64,000 bases of DNA from Pontibacter indicus (lineage in GTDB: Bacteria; Bacteroidota; Bacteroidia; Cytophagales; Hymenobacteraceae). This document shows, in pieces, positions 43,742-53,378 of the stretch. The position numbers were made by a program, and so were the translations under genes. Each line of letters starts with the position of its first letter. Within the stretch, counting starts at the first letter, position 1. Where the stretch lies: NCBI RefSeq assembly GCF_900156345.1, contig NZ_FTPP01000001.1:1178001-1242000 (forward strand), written 5' to 3'. The notes beneath the pieces are model-generated. The model saw only the letters and a program-made list of their open reading frames with translations. It was not told where the DNA came from and did not search any database.

Positions 43742-46480
43742 ATGAAAACACCTTTACTTTCTGTTTTTCTCTCACTGGCGCTGTTCCTGACCGGGATGGC
43801 CCAAAGCGCGCCCAAGCGGGAATTCCGCGGAGCCTGGATCGCGACTTACGCCAACATCGACTGGCCTAACCGCACCCAGACACCAGCCCAGCAGCAGGCT
43901 GCGCTTATTTCAATTCTGGACCACCACAAGGCCACCGGCATCAACGCTATTTTTCTGCAGGTGCGCAGCCAGAGCGACGCCCTCTACCCGAGTCAGCTTG
44001 AGCCCTGGTCTTCCGACCTGACCGGTCTGCAGGGAAGAGCACCCAGCACACCCTGGGACCCAGTGGCCTTTGCCATCGAAGAGTGCCGCAAGCGGGGTAT
44101 GGAATTCCATGCCTGGATCAACCCCTACCGTGCCATTGCCAACTACAACAATATCAACAGCTTCGACCCAAGCCATGTGGCCCGTCGCAAGCCGGAGTGG
44201 TTGCTGGCAGCCGGCAACCAGCGTATCCTCAACCCAGCCCTGCCTGAAGTACGCGACTACGTGACCTCGGTGATCGACGACATTGTGGCACGCTACGATG
44301 TAGACGGCATTCACTTCGACGACTACTTTTACCCGAACGCAGCTTTCAATGACGACGCCAACTTCCTGGCCGACCCGCGAGGCTTCACCGACCGTGGTGA
44401 CTGGAGAAGGGATAACGTGAACATGCTCGTGCAGCAGGTGAGCGAAAGCATCAAGGCGGCGAAGCCCTGGGTGAAGTTCGGCATCTCCCCTTCCGGCATT
44501 TACCGCAACAGCACCAACCCGGCCCTTGGCTCTGCTACCAGCGGTCTGCAGCACTACGTAACGCTCTATGCCGATTCCCGCAAATGGCTGCAGGAAGGCT
44601 GGATCGATTACCTGGCCCCGCAGGTATACTGGTACATCGGTCAGCCAGGCGCCAATTACAGCGTACTGATTCCCTGGTGGAACAACAACTCCTATGGCCG
44701 CCACATCTACATCGGCATGGCCGGTTACAAAGTGAACGATCCGGCGCAGGGCGTGAACTGGGCCAATCCATCACAGATTCCGAACCAGGTGCGCATGAAC
44801 CGCGACGCCGCGCACCCCAACATCTACGGGCAGGCCATTTACAATACCAGCAGCCTGCGCAGCGCCACAAAACTGGGCTTCCGCGACTCGCTCCGCTACG
44901 ATTTCTACAGCAAGCCTGCCCTGTTGCCTAATATGCCCTGGCGCGACAATGTGGCCCCAACAGCCCCTGCAGACCTGATTGCGCAGCGCCATGGCAATGA
45001 CTCAGTGGTCATCACCTGGTCACAGCCAGCCAGCTCCGGCGACGAGTTTGACAAGGTGCGCCAGTTTGCCGTGTACCGCTCCCTGAGCCCGATGATGGAT
45101 CCGGAGAATACCGACAACCTGCTGGCCATTACCAACACCGCCACCGGCCGATATACCGACAAGGCCCTGGCCTCCGACGCGCCTTATTATTATTTTGTGA
45201 CGGCCCTCGACCGCTTCCACAACGAGAGTGCGCCCTCCAACGTGAGCGACTACCAGGCACCTATCCTGGCTGGCGTAAGCAACCAGGAAATTTCGCTGGA
45301 CGCCGACAACTGCTCCGCCACTTTGCCTGACTACACTGCTATGCTGACTGTGAGCGACGACGTTTCCTTCCCGGATCAGATCACGCTCACGCAGTCGCCG
45401 GCAGCTGGTACGGAGATCAGCGGAGCCGGACCGATGCAGATCACGTTCACGGCAACAGATGCCTCCGGCAAGTCCACTTCCAGCAGTATGACGCTGACCA
45501 AGAAAGACGTTACGGCACCGGTTATCCTGGTTCAGGATATCAAACGTACGCTCAGCAACGGCATCGTCATTATTTCGGTGGGGGATATCGACCTCGGCAC
45601 CTGGGACAACTGTGGTCTGGATGTGAGTTCGCTTCAGCTTTCGCAAAGCAGCTTCGACTGCAGCCACATCGGTGAGAACACCGTGACCCTGACTGCCCGC
45701 GACCTGAGCGGAAACGAGGCGCAGGCCACCGCTGTAGTAACAATTGAGGGTGTGGTGCCACAGGCCGCCATCAGCCTCAGCAGAGCCGACAACACCTATA
45801 CCGGTTTACCGGACAATACGATTGCCCTGGGCTACGGCGCGCAATCGCTGACACTCACAGCCACAGACGCCACTGCTGAAAACCCAAGCACAACCTATAC
45901 CTGGACTCCAGTTACTGGTTTGAGCACGACCACGGGTGCTATTACGGAATTCGCGCCACAGGCTGCCGGAACCTATACCTTCAAGGTAGAGGCGACCAAT
46001 GCTTACGGCTGTACTTCCACCGCCACGGTGACGGTTGAGGTGATCGATGTGCGCTGCGGTGAGAACAACGACAAGGTGCTTGTATGCAACAAAACAGGCA
46101 GCGCCACAAATCCAGGCAACGGCATCTGCATAGCGCCTGAGGCTGTAGCGGCTCACCTGAGCAAAGGCGGAACCTTGGGCGGATGCGCTCCTGCTGCCAT
46201 CGCCGGCAAAGGTCAGGCTCCTGTGCTGAACGCCTATCCGAACCCATTCAACAGCGAGACTACAGTACAGTTCACGCTGGATCAGGAGGAAGCAAACGTG
46301 GTGCTGGAGGTATACGACATGAACGGCAACCGCGTAGCGCGCCTGTATGAAGGCAGCGCTGCCGCCGACAGAACCTATACCTTCAACCTGAACGGCAACA
46401 CCCTGCGCAACAACGTGTACATCGTTCGCCTGGTAACGGCCGGAGAGGTGAAGACTTTCCGCCTGATGAAGAACAGGTAA
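43742..46480 (+). CDS. GHL10-type (DUF187) glycoside hydrolase-like protein with T9SS sorting domain
   Basis: This 912-residue exported protein begins with a signal peptide (VFLSLALFLTGMAQ, cut near 21). It continues with a glycosyl hydrolase-like 10 domain (about 25-400; EFRGAWIATYANIDWP, FLQVRSQSDALY, DGIHFDDYFYP), a fibronectin type III-like domain (about 410-510) and Ig/HYR-like domains (about 520-760). It ends in a ~80-residue type IX secretion A-type sorting domain (NAYPNPFNSETTVQF...FRLMKN). It is thus exported by T9SS and attached to or released from the cell surface. The substrate is probably a polysaccharide or peptidoglycan; not determinable. Confidence 0.88.
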   Translation: MKTPLLSVFLSLALFLTGMAQSAPKREFRGAWIATYANIDWPNRTQTPAQQQAALISILDHHKATGINAIFLQVRSQSDALYPSQLEPWSSDLTGLQGRAPSTPWDPVAFAIEECRKRGMEFHAWINPYRAIANYNNINSFDPSHVARRKPEWLLAAGNQRILNPALPEVRDYVTSVIDDIVARYDVDGIHFDDYFYPNAAFNDDANFLADPRGFTDRGDWRRDNVNMLVQQVSESIKAAKPWVKFGISPSGIYRNSTNPALGSATSGLQHYVTLYADSRKWLQEGWIDYLAPQVYWYIGQPGANYSVLIPWWNNNSYGRHIYIGMAGYKVNDPAQGVNWANPSQIPNQVRMNRDAAHPNIYGQAIYNTSSLRSATKLGFRDSLRYDFYSKPALLPNMPWRDNVAPTAPADLIAQRHGNDSVVITWSQPASSGDEFDKVRQFAVYRSLSPMMDPENTDNLLAITNTATGRYTDKALASDAPYYYFVTALDRFHNESAPSNVSDYQAPILAGVSNQEISLDADNCSATLPDYTAMLTVSDDVSFPDQITLTQSPAAGTEISGAGPMQITFTATDASGKSTSSSMTLTKKDVTAPVILVQDIKRTLSNGIVIISVGDIDLGTWDNCGLDVSSLQLSQSSFDCSHIGENTVTLTARDLSGNEAQATAVVTIEGVVPQAAISLSRADNTYTGLPDNTIALGYGAQSLTLTATDATAENPSTTYTWTPVTGLSTTTGAITEFAPQAAGTYTFKVEATNAYGCTSTATVTVEVIDVRCGENNDKVLVCNKTGSATNPGNGICIAPEAVAAHLSKGGTLGGCAPAAIAGKGQAPVLNAYPNPFNSETTVQFTLDQEEANVVLEVYDMNGNRVARLYEGSAAADRTYTFNLNGNTLRNNVYIVRLVTAGEVKTFRLMKNR

Positions 46481-46504
46481 TATTGAGTAGTTTGTTGAGG
46501 TTAG

Positions 46505-46538
46505 AAACACCTGCCGGGAAATCGGCAGGTGTTTTTTT
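46505..46538 (+). terminator. Intrinsic terminator after the GHL10 gene
   Basis: AAACACCTGCCG pairs with CGGCAGGTGTTT as a perfect 12-bp stem, with a 6-nt loop and a run of seven T residues. Confidence 0.9.
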
Positions 46539-46676
46539 ATGCAGTTCCTGGCTTGAGTACAGTCTATCCTTTTACTCTACCCTGGTAAAACCCACTCAAT
46601 AAAAAATTAAGATTAAATAACGATAGTTCCGGCTTTGGACACAGCTTCAGACGCTCGCTTGCCGTACATTTGCGGT

Positions 46677-48902
46677 ATGCTGCAAGAGCTGAGAGAATTT
46701 TTAAGGAGTACAGATTTTGTAAAGGCGCTGGTGATCACGTTCGCCGCTGTTATGCCTGTTTTGCTAGGGCTTTGGTTCGATCAGGTGCCTTATTTCCTGA
46801 GCGTGACCATGGGCACCATCCTCGCCTCGGGCAGTGATGTGCCGGGCAGCAGGCGGCACAAAACCGTGGGCATCCTTGCTTCGGCCACTATTGCCATGCT
46901 GGCCAGTATCGCTGTCGGCCTGGTGGTAGGGAGCCTATACCTGCTGCTACCGGTGCTGGCTGTGCTGGTGTTTGCCATCTCCTTCATTTCCGTGTATGGT
47001 TTCCGGGCTTCGCTGGTGTCTTTTGCCGGCTTGATGGCCATTGTCATGAGCTTTGTGCACGTGCACACGGGCGCCGATATTTTTATACACGGTCTGCTGA
47101 TGGGCGCGGGTGGCTTATGGGCGCTGCTGCTGTCGCTGGTCTTCCATTCGCTGCTGCAAAAGCGGCAAACTGAAACGCTGCTCATCAACTGTCTGCGGCA
47201 GACGGCCCGTTACATACAGCTGCGCGGAAAGCTGGCCATAGAGGAACAAAACCTGGAAGCGCTGCAGAAGGAGTTCTACAACCTGCAGGTGAAGCTGAAC
47301 GAGACGCACGAGGCCCTGCGCGAGGTGCTGCTGCACGAGAGGCAGAGCTCCGGCTCTTCCAACTACCACCGCAAACAGCTCCTGATCTTTATCGACCTGA
47401 TCGACATCCTGGAACTGTCTCTGGCTAACCCGGCCAACTACGAACGTGCCCGGGAACTGTTTGGCCACTCTGTGCGGGTGCTGCTGCCTTTCATTAAACT
47501 GGTTTTTGAGCTGTCGGCCAAGCTCGACCACCTGGCCGACAGCATGCAACAGCGGCGCGGACTTCCGGCAGAACATGACCTGGAGCCCTTGATCGACAAG
47601 TGCCGCGACAGCATACGCCAGTATGTGGAAGAACTGAAACTGCCACAAGCCCGGGAGGGAGCGCTCTTGCTGCACAACCTGCTGGACTACGAAGAAAAAC
47701 TGCTGCAAAAGATCACCTCCATTGAGCGCGTATACCTGAACCTGGAGGAGCAGCAAGGCATTGGCATGCAAAGCAGGGAAAGACGGCAGTTCATCACCCA
47801 ACAGGACTACGATGTACGCATCCTGCGCGACAACCTCTCCCTGCAATCGCCCATCTTCAAACACGCTGGTCGCCTAACGATCGCGATGCTGCTGGGCTAT
47901 GGGCTGGGCATTCTTTTCCCGATCCAGAACGCCTACTGGATTCTGCTCACGATTGTGGTGATTCTGCGGCCCGGCTATACCCTGACCAAAGAGCGGTCGA
48001 AGCACCGGCTCTACGGCACCTTGCTGGGCGCCGTAATTGCGGGGCTGATCGTGCTGCTGGTGCAGAATGTGTACCTGTATAGTGTGCTGGCCTTGGTTTC
48101 GCTGATATTGTCCTTCGCCTTCATCCAGCGCAACTACCGTACTTCGTCTATTTTCGTGACCACCGGCATTATCTTCATCTACGCTCTCATCACACCGGAT
48201 GCCTTCGACGCGATCCAGTTCCGGGTGATCGATACGCTGACGGGCGCTGTCATTTCCATAGCGGCCATCACCTTCTTGTGGCCTTCCTGGGAGTCGCAGA
48301 GCATCAAAAGCAGCATCGTGAAAGCACTGCGCGCCAACCGGCTATACTTGGCCGAGATTGACAGGTATAGCCAGCACAAATTGCAGAACACCACCGACTA
48401 TAAGCTTGCCCGGAAAGAGGCTTTTCTGCAGATGGGCAACCTGAACGCGGCTTTTCAGCGCATGAGCCAGGAGCCGAAATCGGCGCAGCAGCAGTTGATG
48501 GAATTTTACGAGATTGTCGGCCTGAACCATACCTTCCTGGCGGCCGCGGCGGCGCTGGGCACTTTTATCCGGGATACAAAAACGCAGGCTAACACAGAAG
48601 ACTTACACCTGATCATCAAATCGATTGACGCCAATCTGGTGCAGGCCCTGCAAACCCTGCAGGAGGATGAAGATGCCGAAGAAGTAGCCAAGGAAGAATT
48701 GGTGGAGGCCTACGATCACCTAGAGGGCAGGTATAACGAACTGGTGGCTATCCGTACCCGTGAGCTGGCCGGCTCTTCCTACAAACCCATCGCCCCCGAA
48801 TTTCTCAAAAACCTAAAGGAGGCCCGCCTCATCTCGGATCAGCTGAAATGGCTGCACAGCATTTCCGGAAACCTGAAGCAAGCCGTGCGGGAACTAGCCT
48901 GA
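46677..48902 (+). CDS. FUSC-family membrane protein (YccS/YhfK-like)
   Basis: The start at 46677 (MLQELREFLRST) is preferred to a TTG 42 nt upstream, giving 741 residues. Two blocks of about six hydrophobic helices (about 20-150 and 395-530) bracket a long helical cytosolic domain, the plan of FUSC proteins linked to aromatic-acid efflux and envelope stress. The TACATTTG -7-like box at 46665-46672 ends four bases before this ATG. It is a single gene. The substrate is unknown. Confidence 0.85.
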   Translation: MLQELREFLRSTDFVKALVITFAAVMPVLLGLWFDQVPYFLSVTMGTILASGSDVPGSRRHKTVGILASATIAMLASIAVGLVVGSLYLLLPVLAVLVFAISFISVYGFRASLVSFAGLMAIVMSFVHVHTGADIFIHGLLMGAGGLWALLLSLVFHSLLQKRQTETLLINCLRQTARYIQLRGKLAIEEQNLEALQKEFYNLQVKLNETHEALREVLLHERQSSGSSNYHRKQLLIFIDLIDILELSLANPANYERARELFGHSVRVLLPFIKLVFELSAKLDHLADSMQQRRGLPAEHDLEPLIDKCRDSIRQYVEELKLPQAREGALLLHNLLDYEEKLLQKITSIERVYLNLEEQQGIGMQSRERRQFITQQDYDVRILRDNLSLQSPIFKHAGRLTIAMLLGYGLGILFPIQNAYWILLTIVVILRPGYTLTKERSKHRLYGTLLGAVIAGLIVLLVQNVYLYSVLALVSLILSFAFIQRNYRTSSIFVTTGIIFIYALITPDAFDAIQFRVIDTLTGAVISIAAITFLWPSWESQSIKSSIVKALRANRLYLAEIDRYSQHKLQNTTDYKLARKEAFLQMGNLNAAFQRMSQEPKSAQQQLMEFYEIVGLNHTFLAAAAALGTFIRDTKTQANTEDLHLIIKSIDANLVQALQTLQEDEDAEEVAKEELVEAYDHLEGRYNELVAIRTRELAGSSYKPIAPEFLKNLKEARLISDQLKWLHSISGNLKQAVRELA

Positions 48903-49002
48903 TCATGGTCACTTGCGGGTTACGTTCAGGTATACGCCCGCAATTTTTGCAGCACAATTCCCCTATCTTGCGTTAAAATACGCATCAGCATACATTATAC
49001 TT

Positions 49003-49332
49003 ATGGCGCATCAACCCCACTACTCTCCCATGGCCCGGCAGCTGTTCGGCCAGTTCCTGGACGAGGAAATTGACCGCGACACCCTGATCGGGCGTTTGCA
49101 GGAAATGGAACTGCAGTTGCAGGCAGATGCCGGCGATGAATTTGGGGATGAGGACGAAGTGGAGAGCACACAGTCGCTGCGCATCCGCATATTTGGTGGC
49201 GATACGCTGGGCATGAGCATCCAGGAGATTGAGCACGATCTACAGGACCCCGCTCACCCTAACGCCCAGATCCTGATGCGGGGCATTGCCTTTGGTCTGG
49301 CTGAGGATGAGCTGGAGGTACACTTCGAATAG
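49003..49332 (+). CDS. Small acidic protein of unknown function
   Basis: I read the start at 49003 (MAHQPHYSPMARQLFGQFL), giving 109 residues; upstream in-frame codons encode a composition that looks non-coding. The protein is acidic with a glutamate/aspartate-rich middle (AGDEFGDEDEVE), no membrane segment and no known domain. A TATCTTGC sequence near 48974 resembles a degenerate -7 box. It is followed by a tiny lysine-rich gene in the same direction. Function unknown. Confidence 0.6.
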   Translation: MAHQPHYSPMARQLFGQFLDEEIDRDTLIGRLQEMELQLQADAGDEFGDEDEVESTQSLRIRIFGGDTLGMSIQEIEHDLQDPAHPNAQILMRGIAFGLAEDELEVHFE

Positions 49333-49373
49333 AAAAATTACGTACCTTTCGCTTATACCTTAAAACTATACTT

Positions 49374-49481
49374 ATGGCAAAGTCACAAGACGCGAAAAAA
49401 GAGGCCAAGAAAAAGCCGGCCAAAACCCCAAAGGAAAAGCAGGCGGCCAAACTCGAAAAGAAAAAGAAAAGCTACGACTAG
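49374..49481 (+). CDS. Tiny lysine-rich protein (35 residues)
   Basis: ATG at 49374 to TAG at 49481 encodes 35 residues, about half of them Lys or Ala, starting MAKSQDAKKEAKKKPAKTP and ending KSYD. The composition is histone-tail-like. The frame is clean and is followed by a terminator hairpin, which supports a real gene. It could bind DNA or RNA nonspecifically, an inference from charge only. Its neighbour upstream is a small acidic protein, so the two may pair electrostatically; this is speculative. Confidence 0.55.
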   Translation: MAKSQDAKKEAKKKPAKTPKEKQAAKLEKKKKSYD

Positions 49482-49525
49482 AGCATTTGCCTGCCCCAAC
49501 CGGCAGGTATACCCACAAAATTTGG

Positions 49526-49558
49526 AAAGCAGCAGACCGCGGAGTTTGCTGCTTTTTT
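49526..49558 (+). terminator. Terminator after the lysine-rich small gene
   Basis: AAAGCAGCA pairs with TGCTGCTTT and is followed by a T-run. A second hairpin without a T-run (GCCTGCC/GGCAGGT) lies just upstream. Confidence 0.7.
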
Positions 49559-49638
49559 GTTTTCAGGGGACTCCTAATGGTAAGGCACTATACCTTCCAA
49601 TTTTTACTCCGGATATAGTGCAAATAACAGACAATCTG

Positions 49639-49646
49639 TATATTTG
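49639..49646 (+). promoter_or_regulatory. -7 promoter element of the lipoprotein gene
   Basis: TATATTTG matches TAnnTTTG exactly and lies 39 nt upstream of the ATG at 49686. It supports that ATG over the in-frame codon at 49644. Confidence 0.55.
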
Positions 49647-49685
49647 CCCTCTCCTATACCTTGTGTTACTATCCGTCCTTCGCCT

Positions 49686-51515
49686 ATGAAGCAACTTTTA
49701 CGCCTGTTGCTCGGGATCATCCCGTGCCTTTTTCTTGCTTGCGACTACAGCCCATCCGGAAGCCACTTTGAGGAGGTAAGCCCTCAGGTCGAAGTGGTAG
49801 GCGATATTGAACTAGACAATTATCCGTCGCAGGACACCCTGATGCTGCGGGGATCAGTCAATCTTAAATTCAGTGTTTCCCTTCCGGGGCGCACCATCTA
49901 TTCTGTAGAGCTTTTGCTGGGAAAAAACTCGCTGGGTGCGACTTCGTCTGCCACAGGGGGGCGTCAACTCCAAACGACCGAATATCCCGACGGCTACTAT
50001 ACCCTACAGCTCAACGTGCTGGGCAACTCAGGTACCGGCAGCTTGGCAGACAAGTCGGGCGTCGAGGGCGTGCAGGTATACAGAACCTGGGTGGTGTACA
50101 TCGACAACACACCGCCAAAACCGGTTACGCTCACCAGTGTGAAAGCCGTAGATGGCAGCCTGAAACTGGAATGGAAAAAGTACAGGGGAACCGGCTTCCA
50201 GAAATACGAGATTCACCGGCATTATCCGGGCCAGGTTTACGGGCAGCTCACCGCCACGATTACCGATCCAAACCAGACGACCTGGTTCGACGAGGAATAC
50301 TTGGGCGAGCAGATTTCCTACCGGGTGGTGACGCGGGTAAACGGCTATTATTATGACCTGGCCAGCAATTCGATCCCTTACTTTTACCCCAAACCGCATG
50401 TGCTGAGCAGTACCATCAGCCCTGAAAAGGAGCTTACCATCACATTCAGTTCCACCCCCTTCACCAGCAATTTTGGCAGCTACGAACTGACCCTTAATTC
50501 CAACAGGGTTATCCGACTGACCGATCCGAAGGACACCGTTGTTACCATACCTGCCAACATATTTGGGGAAGAGCTGCATGCCACCCTGGCCACGTACTCT
50601 AAGTCCTACCCCAGCCCTGGCTCCAGGTCTGTGACGGACTATGCCATACTGGAAGGTATAGGGGCTCCCTGGGGGCCACAGGACGTAGACAGGCTGTTCG
50701 GGAAACCCTCCTCCGGAAAGCTTTACTTTGCGGACCGGGGTTACATCAAGGTAGTGGATGCAGCCACCCGCCATATCTTGCGGGAGCGAAATGTCATGTA
50801 CGACCAGATAGGCAGCGAGAAGCAGGATGTGATCTCCCAGGATGGCAAGCTTCTGTACAGCATCATCAACTATGCCATACACAGGCTGGACCCACTCACA
50901 CTACAGACACTGGAGCGCTATGAACTGAATGATTTATTGCCGGAGGAGTTCTATCATTTTAGCATGTTGGATGGGGTGAGCAACACCAACCGCCTGATTC
51001 TGCGGGCCCGCAACGCGGACTACGATCCGGAGAATAAAGACATGGCCTATGTGATTGACATGGACCAGAAAAAGGTGGTCACCGCTGTGGAGGCCGATCT
51101 GAATTATAGCTATGCCATGATCAGCCCGGATGGGAAAACCATCAACGCTTCGGACCAGGTGTATGTAGAGCAGCCAAAGGGCGATTGGAAAAAGCTGCCT
51201 TTGACAAGACAGGAGGCAAATTCCCTGAAGTTTCATACCGCTAGCCCGCTTTTCTTTACTACCAAAGGTACCACGATCTCCTTTTACTCCACCACGGATG
51301 GCACCCTGCAGTCAACGCTTCAGACAGAAAGGGAGCTCTACCCAATTGATACGGATCCGGTGACAGGCCATCTTTATGGCAGCAGTTATAACCAGCTCTT
51401 TATTTACAACACCAGCACGGGCCAACTGGTCAACAAAGTTGATTTAGCGGGTGGCACCCTGGTTTTCCTTTATAACAACACGCTCTATTCCGGCAATCGC
51501 TATCTTAACTTGTAA
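49686..51515 (+). CDS. Large lipoprotein with Ig/FN3-like and beta-propeller-like regions
   Basis: From 49686 the protein has 609 residues. It has a hydrophobic signal ending at C19 (LFLAC, an imperfect lipobox). A beta-rich N-terminal part includes a likely FN3-like unit (about 135-230), followed by repeated blades of a propeller-like region in the C-terminal half (LFGKPSSGKLYFADRGYIKVVDAATRHIL and similar). It is probably a surface or periplasmic lipoprotein. A small porin-like gene starts 4 nt after its stop and may encode a partner. Function unknown. Confidence 0.7.
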   Translation: MKQLLRLLLGIIPCLFLACDYSPSGSHFEEVSPQVEVVGDIELDNYPSQDTLMLRGSVNLKFSVSLPGRTIYSVELLLGKNSLGATSSATGGRQLQTTEYPDGYYTLQLNVLGNSGTGSLADKSGVEGVQVYRTWVVYIDNTPPKPVTLTSVKAVDGSLKLEWKKYRGTGFQKYEIHRHYPGQVYGQLTATITDPNQTTWFDEEYLGEQISYRVVTRVNGYYYDLASNSIPYFYPKPHVLSSTISPEKELTITFSSTPFTSNFGSYELTLNSNRVIRLTDPKDTVVTIPANIFGEELHATLATYSKSYPSPGSRSVTDYAILEGIGAPWGPQDVDRLFGKPSSGKLYFADRGYIKVVDAATRHILRERNVMYDQIGSEKQDVISQDGKLLYSIINYAIHRLDPLTLQTLERYELNDLLPEEFYHFSMLDGVSNTNRLILRARNADYDPENKDMAYVIDMDQKKVVTAVEADLNYSYAMISPDGKTINASDQVYVEQPKGDWKKLPLTRQEANSLKFHTASPLFFTTKGTTISFYSTTDGTLQSTLQTERELYPIDTDPVTGHLYGSSYNQLFIYNTSTGQLVNKVDLAGGTLVFLYNNTLYSGNRYLNL

Positions 51516-51519
51516 GGCT

Positions 51520-52239
51520 ATGTCATACCCGAAAACTTTAATGCTGGCAGTTTGTCTGCTGCTAACTGCCAGCGCCGCCATAGCCCAGTCTACCATATAC
51601 CTGGAGCCGCGGCTAGGCTTTGGCACTTTCCGGATGCAATCGATGAAGGAGCTACAGCGCGTGATGATCGCCAACACCGGACTGGATGCCAAAGCGACCG
51701 ATGCCTTTGGTTCTTATGCTCAGTTTGGCCTCAACGTCGTGTCCGATATAGGGGAGCAATCCCGTATAGGATTCTTTCTTGAGCATGGGTCCACCGGTGG
51801 CCGGGTGGCTTATGCAGACTACTCCGGTGAGTTTTTGCTGGACACCCCGCTCAATTACAATGCCTTCGGCGGCTTGTTTTATCACCACCAGTCCATCAAA
51901 GAAAGCAGGCTTCGCTATGTGGCGGGAACAGAACTGCATATGCTGATGACGAACATGAACCTGCAAGCCTACACCAAAATAAACAGCCAAACCGAAAGCA
52001 GTGAAGATAAATTTAACTCCTATGGGCTGGGCTTTAAGCCCTTTGTGGGACTGCAGTACCCTTTGATGTTATTTCCAACTATACTCTCTATAGGCTACTT
52101 TGTGGATACGAATTACCCCTTCCATGTGCCGGGTGAGCTAGACCAGCAACTTGTCATCGACAGCAACAACAAAACGATACACCCCGGCTGGAGTGGCCTG
52201 CGCGTCAACGTATCCGTCGCTATTCCCATTGTTAGGTAG
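51520..52239 (+). CDS. Outer-membrane beta-barrel-like protein
   Basis: This 239-residue protein starts at 51520. It has a clear signal peptide (LMLAVCLLLTASAAIAQ, cut near 23) and alternating hydrophobic strands with aromatic ends, as in small outer-membrane barrels (RIGFFLEHG, YNAFGGLFYHH, LRVNVSVAIPIVR at the end). It is coupled to the lipoprotein gene by a 4-nt gap. No specific family is recognised, and the barrel assignment is inference from strand pattern. It ends 4 nt before the end of a convergent gene. Confidence 0.6.
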   Translation: MSYPKTLMLAVCLLLTASAAIAQSTIYLEPRLGFGTFRMQSMKELQRVMIANTGLDAKATDAFGSYAQFGLNVVSDIGEQSRIGFFLEHGSTGGRVAYADYSGEFLLDTPLNYNAFGGLFYHHQSIKESRLRYVAGTELHMLMTNMNLQAYTKINSQTESSEDKFNSYGLGFKPFVGLQYPLMLFPTILSIGYFVDTNYPFHVPGELDQQLVIDSNNKTIHPGWSGLRVNVSVAIPIVR

Positions 52240-52243
52240 ATTA

Positions 52244-53140
52244 TCAACGGTGCTGCTCATACCTGTTCGCTTGCAAGGATTGCTGCAGCACTTTGATTTC
52301 TGCCGCCGTTAAAGGTGCGCTCTTACTAGCTAGCAGAGCATCGTCCAGCTGCTCTTCGGTACGAATACCCATCACCGCTGCACTGACAGCCGGATGGTGT
52401 AAGGTATAGCGTAAGGCCACTTCAGCTGCCTTTCGGTCCGTACCCGCTACTTTTCGCACGGAGTTGGCCGCCTGTTGAATCTCCTCAAAGGTATAGCCGA
52501 GGTAGGGTTTAGCAGGCTTACCGGCCAGTAGTCCCTGCGCCAGGCTACCGCGGGCCAGTATGCCTATACCTTTCCCTTTTAGCAAGTCGAGTACCTGCTC
52601 CTCTGGTCTTCGGTCGAGCAAACTGTACTGCAGCATCACACTTGCTATGTTGGAACGCTTCACATATTCCCGGATCACATTCGGCCGGATGGACGAAATG
52701 CCGTAGTGCCGGATTTTGCCCTGTTTTTTTAGCAGTTCAAAAGCTTCGATGGTCTCGTCGATCGGGTCTTCGATGGTGCCTCCATGCAGTTGGTACAGGT
52801 CGATGTAGTCGGTCTGCAGCCGCCGGAGACTCTCTTCCACAGCCTGCAGGATATACGCTTTACGCGGGTTCCAGTCCCAGCCGCTACCGTCCGCCCGCCA
52901 CTGATTCCCGACTTTGGTCGAGATGATTACCTGCTCCCGCATCCCGGCAAACGCTTTCCCGACAGTTTTTTCATTGGCGCCTTTGTCGTACAGGTCAGCA
53001 GTATCGAAGAAATTAACCCCTTGGTTCAGTGCATGGTGCAGAAGTTCGGCATTAGCCGCATGGTCGCTCCCCAGCGACATGCACCCAAAGGCAATTTCGC
53101 TTACCTGAAGGTCTGAATTTCCTAGCTGTTTGTAGGTCAT
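52244..53140 (-). CDS. Aldo/keto reductase
   Basis: This 298-residue NADPH-dependent oxidoreductase is of the AKR superfamily. The catalytic tetrad is intact: D46 and Y51 (FFDTADLYD), K76 (ISTKVG) and H119 (LYQLHGG). It would reduce aldehydes or ketones, or act on a sugar-derived substrate, in the cytosol. It is convergent with the barrel-protein gene with almost no gap, and no dedicated terminator is visible between them. Physiological substrate unknown. Confidence 0.92.
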   Translation of the reverse strand: MTYKQLGNSDLQVSEIAFGCMSLGSDHAANAELLHHALNQGVNFFDTADLYDKGANEKTVGKAFAGMREQVIISTKVGNQWRADGSGWDWNPRKAYILQAVEESLRRLQTDYIDLYQLHGGTIEDPIDETIEAFELLKKQGKIRHYGISSIRPNVIREYVKRSNIASVMLQYSLLDRRPEEQVLDLLKGKGIGILARGSLAQGLLAGKPAKPYLGYTFEEIQQAANSVRKVAGTDRKAAEVALRYTLHHPAVSAAVMGIRTEEQLDDALLASKSAPLTAAEIKVLQQSLQANRYEQHR

Positions 53141-53270
53141 ATTGATTGAGTTTTGATTGGCTTATCTGCTATAGCGTGATTATTAGGAGAAGGTTGGTGA
53201 TATGCCCGTTCCTCTTATGTGAAAGGTGCCGTGAGCTCGCAGCGTCTTTTGACCTGCGCATGTTTGTCTG

Positions 53271-53310
53271 AATCAGGATTTACAGGATTAAAGGATTTAC
53301 AGGATTTTCG
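53271..53310. repeat. Iterated CAGGATTTA word, single arm
   Basis: Three near-copies of CAGGATTTA lie in tandem-like order. The same word forms the arms of the inverted repeat at 58396-58590. No matching inverse arm was found nearby. Confidence 0.5.
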
Positions 53311-53378
53311 CAGATACAGAATCACCTCAGCCCTCCTCTTTTGTCGCCCCCTACTCCCACGGGTTGGCAGGATTTTGG

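Noticed and set aside
46635..46676. TTG start for the FUSC protein
   Set aside because: It lies upstream of a -7 box and adds a non-family N-terminus; the ATG at 46677 is better.
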